NCBI RefSeq assembly: GCF_013391475.1
Contig: NZ_JACBAZ010000001.1
Coordinates: 950,377-1,014,376 of the forward strand
Direction: 5' to 3'
DNA: 64,000 nt
From: Oceaniferula marina
GTDB taxonomy: Bacteria; Verrucomicrobiota; Verrucomicrobiia; Verrucomicrobiales; Akkermansiaceae
Below are positions 61,934 through 64,000 of this stretch, piece by piece; position 1 is the first letter of the stretch, and each line of letters opens with the position of its first letter. The notes under the pieces are model-generated. The model did no database searches, had not been told where the DNA came from, and saw only the letters and a list, made by a program, of their open reading frames with translations. The position numbers and the translations under genes were made by a program.

Positions 61934-62315
61934 GCGGCTCATTTCATCAACATACCCGATATTCCATTTGATATGATCACCCCGTATCTCCTCCCGAGAT
62001 GCGGGGTTTTACTTATCCATCGCTGACCATCAGCCAAACCCATAGAAAATGCCCCTTTCCTGAATCCAGACCGTGCGAAAGCGCAGCACAAACTAAAATA
62101 GAGGCATTTCCAAACATCCATAACCCTTGGCTTTTTTATTCTCATGGGCTGCGGCTGCATCATCCTTAGTGACACTCTACATCCGTAGCCCCGGAATACA
62201 GCATCGCCACGGTCTTTTCTTCGGGCAAAGAAGGCTATCACACCTACACGCCCCCTCCCCACACAAGAGCTTCCATCCATCTTCTCACGACACATCATCT
62301 CAAGCAGCCAATAAC
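61934..62315. other. Intergenic DNA upstream of the sialidase gene
   Basis: Apart from the terminator at 61979-62007 this 382-bp stretch contains no recognisable gene or palindrome of the two classes. A longer in-frame start for the sialidase at 62127 exists here but lacks a signal peptide. Confidence 0.45.
61979..62007 (+). terminator. Rho-independent terminator of the third PEP-CTERM gene
   Basis: ACCCCGTATCTC and GAGATGCGGGGT pair over 12 positions (one wobble) around a 5-base loop, followed by TTTTACTT. It lies 46 bp after the stop codon. Confidence 0.85.
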
Positions 62316-63854
62316 ATGAAACGCCTGGCCCTCATCATCGCTCTAACGCTGCCTCTTCAAGCGGCAAAATACGAAATCACCACCCATACGCTACCCATCC
62401 TCAATGATGGCGAGCCTGCCAGAGTTTTTGACTTTACCTTGCATACCGACAAAGCCCGAACCCTAACATCAATTCATTTCGATACATCACACACCAGTGA
62501 CATCAGCGACATTGAGGAGATATCGATCATGCATCTGCGCAAGGCGGGTGACCGCCGGTATGCAAACATCAAACCGGATCGTCAACACATGCAGCTCAAG
62601 CAGGAGATGAACTTCCCCAAAGGGGGGCATAAATGCCGGGTGTTCGTCAAAGTTAAAAAAGGGTCGAACTTATTAAACCGAATCGGGATCCAGATTTCCC
62701 GATTCGAATTTGCCAATGGAGAACACCTCAATGTGGAGTTGAACAAAAATTACAAACCATCAAGGCTAGCTCACCGCATTCATCAACGCGGGGACCACCA
62801 ATGCCACACCTTCCGTATACCCGCCATCACCAAAGCCAATGACGGAAGTCTGTTAGCCGTGTATGACATGCGCTACAACTCATCCAGGGACCTCCAGGAA
62901 CACATGGACATCGGCCTGTCCCGCTCCACGGACGGAGGACAAACATGGAGCGCCCCCACCCCCATCATGGACATGGGAACATTCGGAGGAAAACCAGAAA
63001 AGGAAAATGGATGCTCCGACCCTGGAATCTTAGTCGACCGCAAAACCGGAGAAATTTTCGTAACCGCTTGTTGGACCCACGGCAAACCCGGCACCCACCA
63101 ATGGCGGGGTAAAGGATCAGAGCCGGGACTGGATATTCTAAAATCAACCCAGTTCATGGTCGTTCGATCCAAGGACAACGGCATCACCTGGTCGAAACCA
63201 GAGAACTGGACCAAACAGCTGAAAGATCCGTCCTGGCAACTCTTCGCACCGGCTCCCGGTAACGGCATCACCCTGAAGGATGGCACTCTCGTCATGCCCA
63301 CCCAGGGTCGTGACGCCAAAGGCACTCCATTTTCTAACATCACCTGGAGCAAAGACCACGGGAAAACCTGGACCGTTTCCAACCACGCTCGCGACAACAC
63401 CACCGAATGCGCCGTGGCCGAACTGTCCGATGGTGCGCTCATGCTCTCGATGCGCGACAACCGGAACCGCAAACTCAAGGGAGACAACAACGGCCGAGCT
63501 GTAGGTCTCACCAAGAATCTGGGGAAAACATGGTCCATACACCCTGCTGACCATGGTGCTCTACCCGAGCCAGTCTGTATGGCCAGTCTAATCAGCCATA
63601 CAACGCAATCAGGCAACAATCTTCTCTTTTTCTCCAATCCACACAACCAACATCACCGCCGTGACATCACCATTCAAAGAAGTTCCGATGACGGCAAGAC
63701 CTGGCCGAAAAAACATCACATCCTGCTCGATCAAGGTGCTGGCTACGGCTACTCGTCACTTGTCATCATCGACAACAAAACGATTGGAATCCTCTACGAA
63801 TCCTCCGCCGCCGATATGACCTTCCAGAAGATTCCTCTCGACGACTTTGATTAA
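62316..63854 (+). CDS. Exported exo-alpha-sialidase (BNR/Asp-box, GH33-like)
   Basis: A 512-residue secreted enzyme that should release terminal sialic acid. The ATG at 62316 gives a signal peptide (MKRLALIIALTLPLQA); the longer frame from 62127 does not. Residues about 17-150 form an N-terminal beta domain (BNR-repeat neuraminidase N-terminal type). The catalytic propeller begins with the Arg-containing FRIP motif (FRIPAITKAND, about 166-169). Asp-box motifs are STDGGQTW, SKDNGITW, SKDHGKTW and SSDDGKTW, with a fifth weaker one (TKNLGKTW). The nucleophile region (TTECAVAELSDG) and Tyr region (GYGYSSLVII) are present. It is the upstream enzyme of the sialic acid pathway, although it lies 15 kb from nanA. 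Confidence 0.92.
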   Translation: MKRLALIIALTLPLQAAKYEITTHTLPILNDGEPARVFDFTLHTDKARTLTSIHFDTSHTSDISDIEEISIMHLRKAGDRRYANIKPDRQHMQLKQEMNFPKGGHKCRVFVKVKKGSNLLNRIGIQISRFEFANGEHLNVELNKNYKPSRLAHRIHQRGDHQCHTFRIPAITKANDGSLLAVYDMRYNSSRDLQEHMDIGLSRSTDGGQTWSAPTPIMDMGTFGGKPEKENGCSDPGILVDRKTGEIFVTACWTHGKPGTHQWRGKGSEPGLDILKSTQFMVVRSKDNGITWSKPENWTKQLKDPSWQLFAPAPGNGITLKDGTLVMPTQGRDAKGTPFSNITWSKDHGKTWTVSNHARDNTTECAVAELSDGALMLSMRDNRNRKLKGDNNGRAVGLTKNLGKTWSIHPADHGALPEPVCMASLISHTTQSGNNLLFFSNPHNQHHRRDITIQRSSDDGKTWPKKHHILLDQGAGYGYSSLVIIDNKTIGILYESSAADMTFQKIPLDDFD

Positions 63855-63886
63855 ACAATCAGGTAAAGGTAATCGCCCCTAAGATG

Positions 63887-63904
63887 TGGTCTAAAAGTTG
63901 ACCA
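63887..63904. promoter_or_regulatory. TGGT-N10-ACCA palindrome after the sialidase gene
   Basis: TGGTCTAAAAGTTGACCA lies 33 bp after the sialidase stop, close to the right edge. It probably belongs to the promoter of a further gene beyond the window. Confidence 0.65.
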
Positions 63905-64000
63905 AGCGCATCCTTTTGCCGGCGAGCACCAACTCATTGTAATTTCATCTAGCTCAGGCGGCACACACCGCCCCCTCAAGTTAAACAACAGACAAATAAA
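63905..64000. other. Right-edge intergenic DNA
   Basis: No gene starts within this end, so the element it belongs to lies outside. The sequence resembles the leader region of the PEP-CTERM genes at 59315-59421 in length and A-richness only. Confidence 0.35.

Overview
The window looks like a chromosomal segment from a Verrucomicrobiota bacterium, most likely of the order Verrucomicrobiales. The evidence is the many secreted proteins ending in a PEP-CTERM tail (V-P-E-P-S-S, a glycine-rich hydrophobic stretch, then L-R-R-R-K), very long secreted multidomain esterases, a sulfatase, Cys-x-x-Cys-His propeller cytochromes and GntR/LacI hybrid regulators. No exosortase, rRNA, tRNA, transposase or CRISPR array was seen. 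This assignment is inferred from gene content, not from a marker-gene tree.

Layout. 1-2686: the 5' part of a secreted beta-propeller/cytochrome protein that runs off the left edge. 2862-11481: a secreted glycan module with two PEP-CTERM proteins, a GH20 hexosaminidase and a 1558-residue triple-esterase protein. 11761-22249: a housekeeping block (glnS, a DUF71-type ATP pyrophosphatase, murJ with a large insertion, sua5, plsY, gpsA, a Nudix hydrolase, tcdA, rpoN). 22257-28033: a hydrazine-synthase-alpha-like/FGE-like fusion, an M48 lipoprotein, msrA and a MutT-like hydrolase. 28467-31656: an arsenic operon (arsR, an ArsP-type permease, a mini-thioredoxin, arsF, arsG) with a clear palindromic operator. 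31797-36804: a GH3 enzyme, a lipase-like hydrolase, a 126-bp tandem repeat array, a NYN/LOTUS protein and a TPR-sulfotransferase. 36859-48507: a sialic acid utilisation locus. 48647-54299: two outer-membrane beta-barrel proteins and putA. 54416-63854: a sulfatase, an AraC/PAS regulator, two paralogous GntR/LacI regulators, three PEP-CTERM proteins and a sialidase.

How the genes fit together. Many genes form a pathway for O-acetylated sialoglycans. The sialidase (62316-63854) would release sialic acid. Two large proteins with sialate O-acetylesterase and SGNH domains (5873-10549, 44585-47740) would remove acetyl groups. A kelch-mutarotase/sodium symporter fusion (39072-41855) would set the anomer and import the sugar. 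NanA (43244-44161) and an AGE-type epimerase (41890-43074) would convert it to GlcNAc. The GH20 and GH3 enzymes and the sulfatase would attack the rest of the glycan.

The most informative observation is regulatory. Two related but distinct palindromes recur in non-coding DNA. TGGT-N11-ACCA occurs four times around the nan genes (38971, 44345, 44518, 48554). TGGT-N10-ACCA with a TYTAAA core occurs four times in the 58-64 kb PEP-CTERM/sialidase region (58126, 59297, 61124, 63887). Each set lies next to a GntR/LacI hybrid regulator gene, which suggests two paralogous regulons whose operators differ by one base of spacing. Other items worth checking are a possible sigma-54 promoter in front of rpoN, a terminator-like hairpin in the leader of a beta-barrel gene, the MurJ insertion and the loss of PEP-CTERM tails in two secreted proteins.
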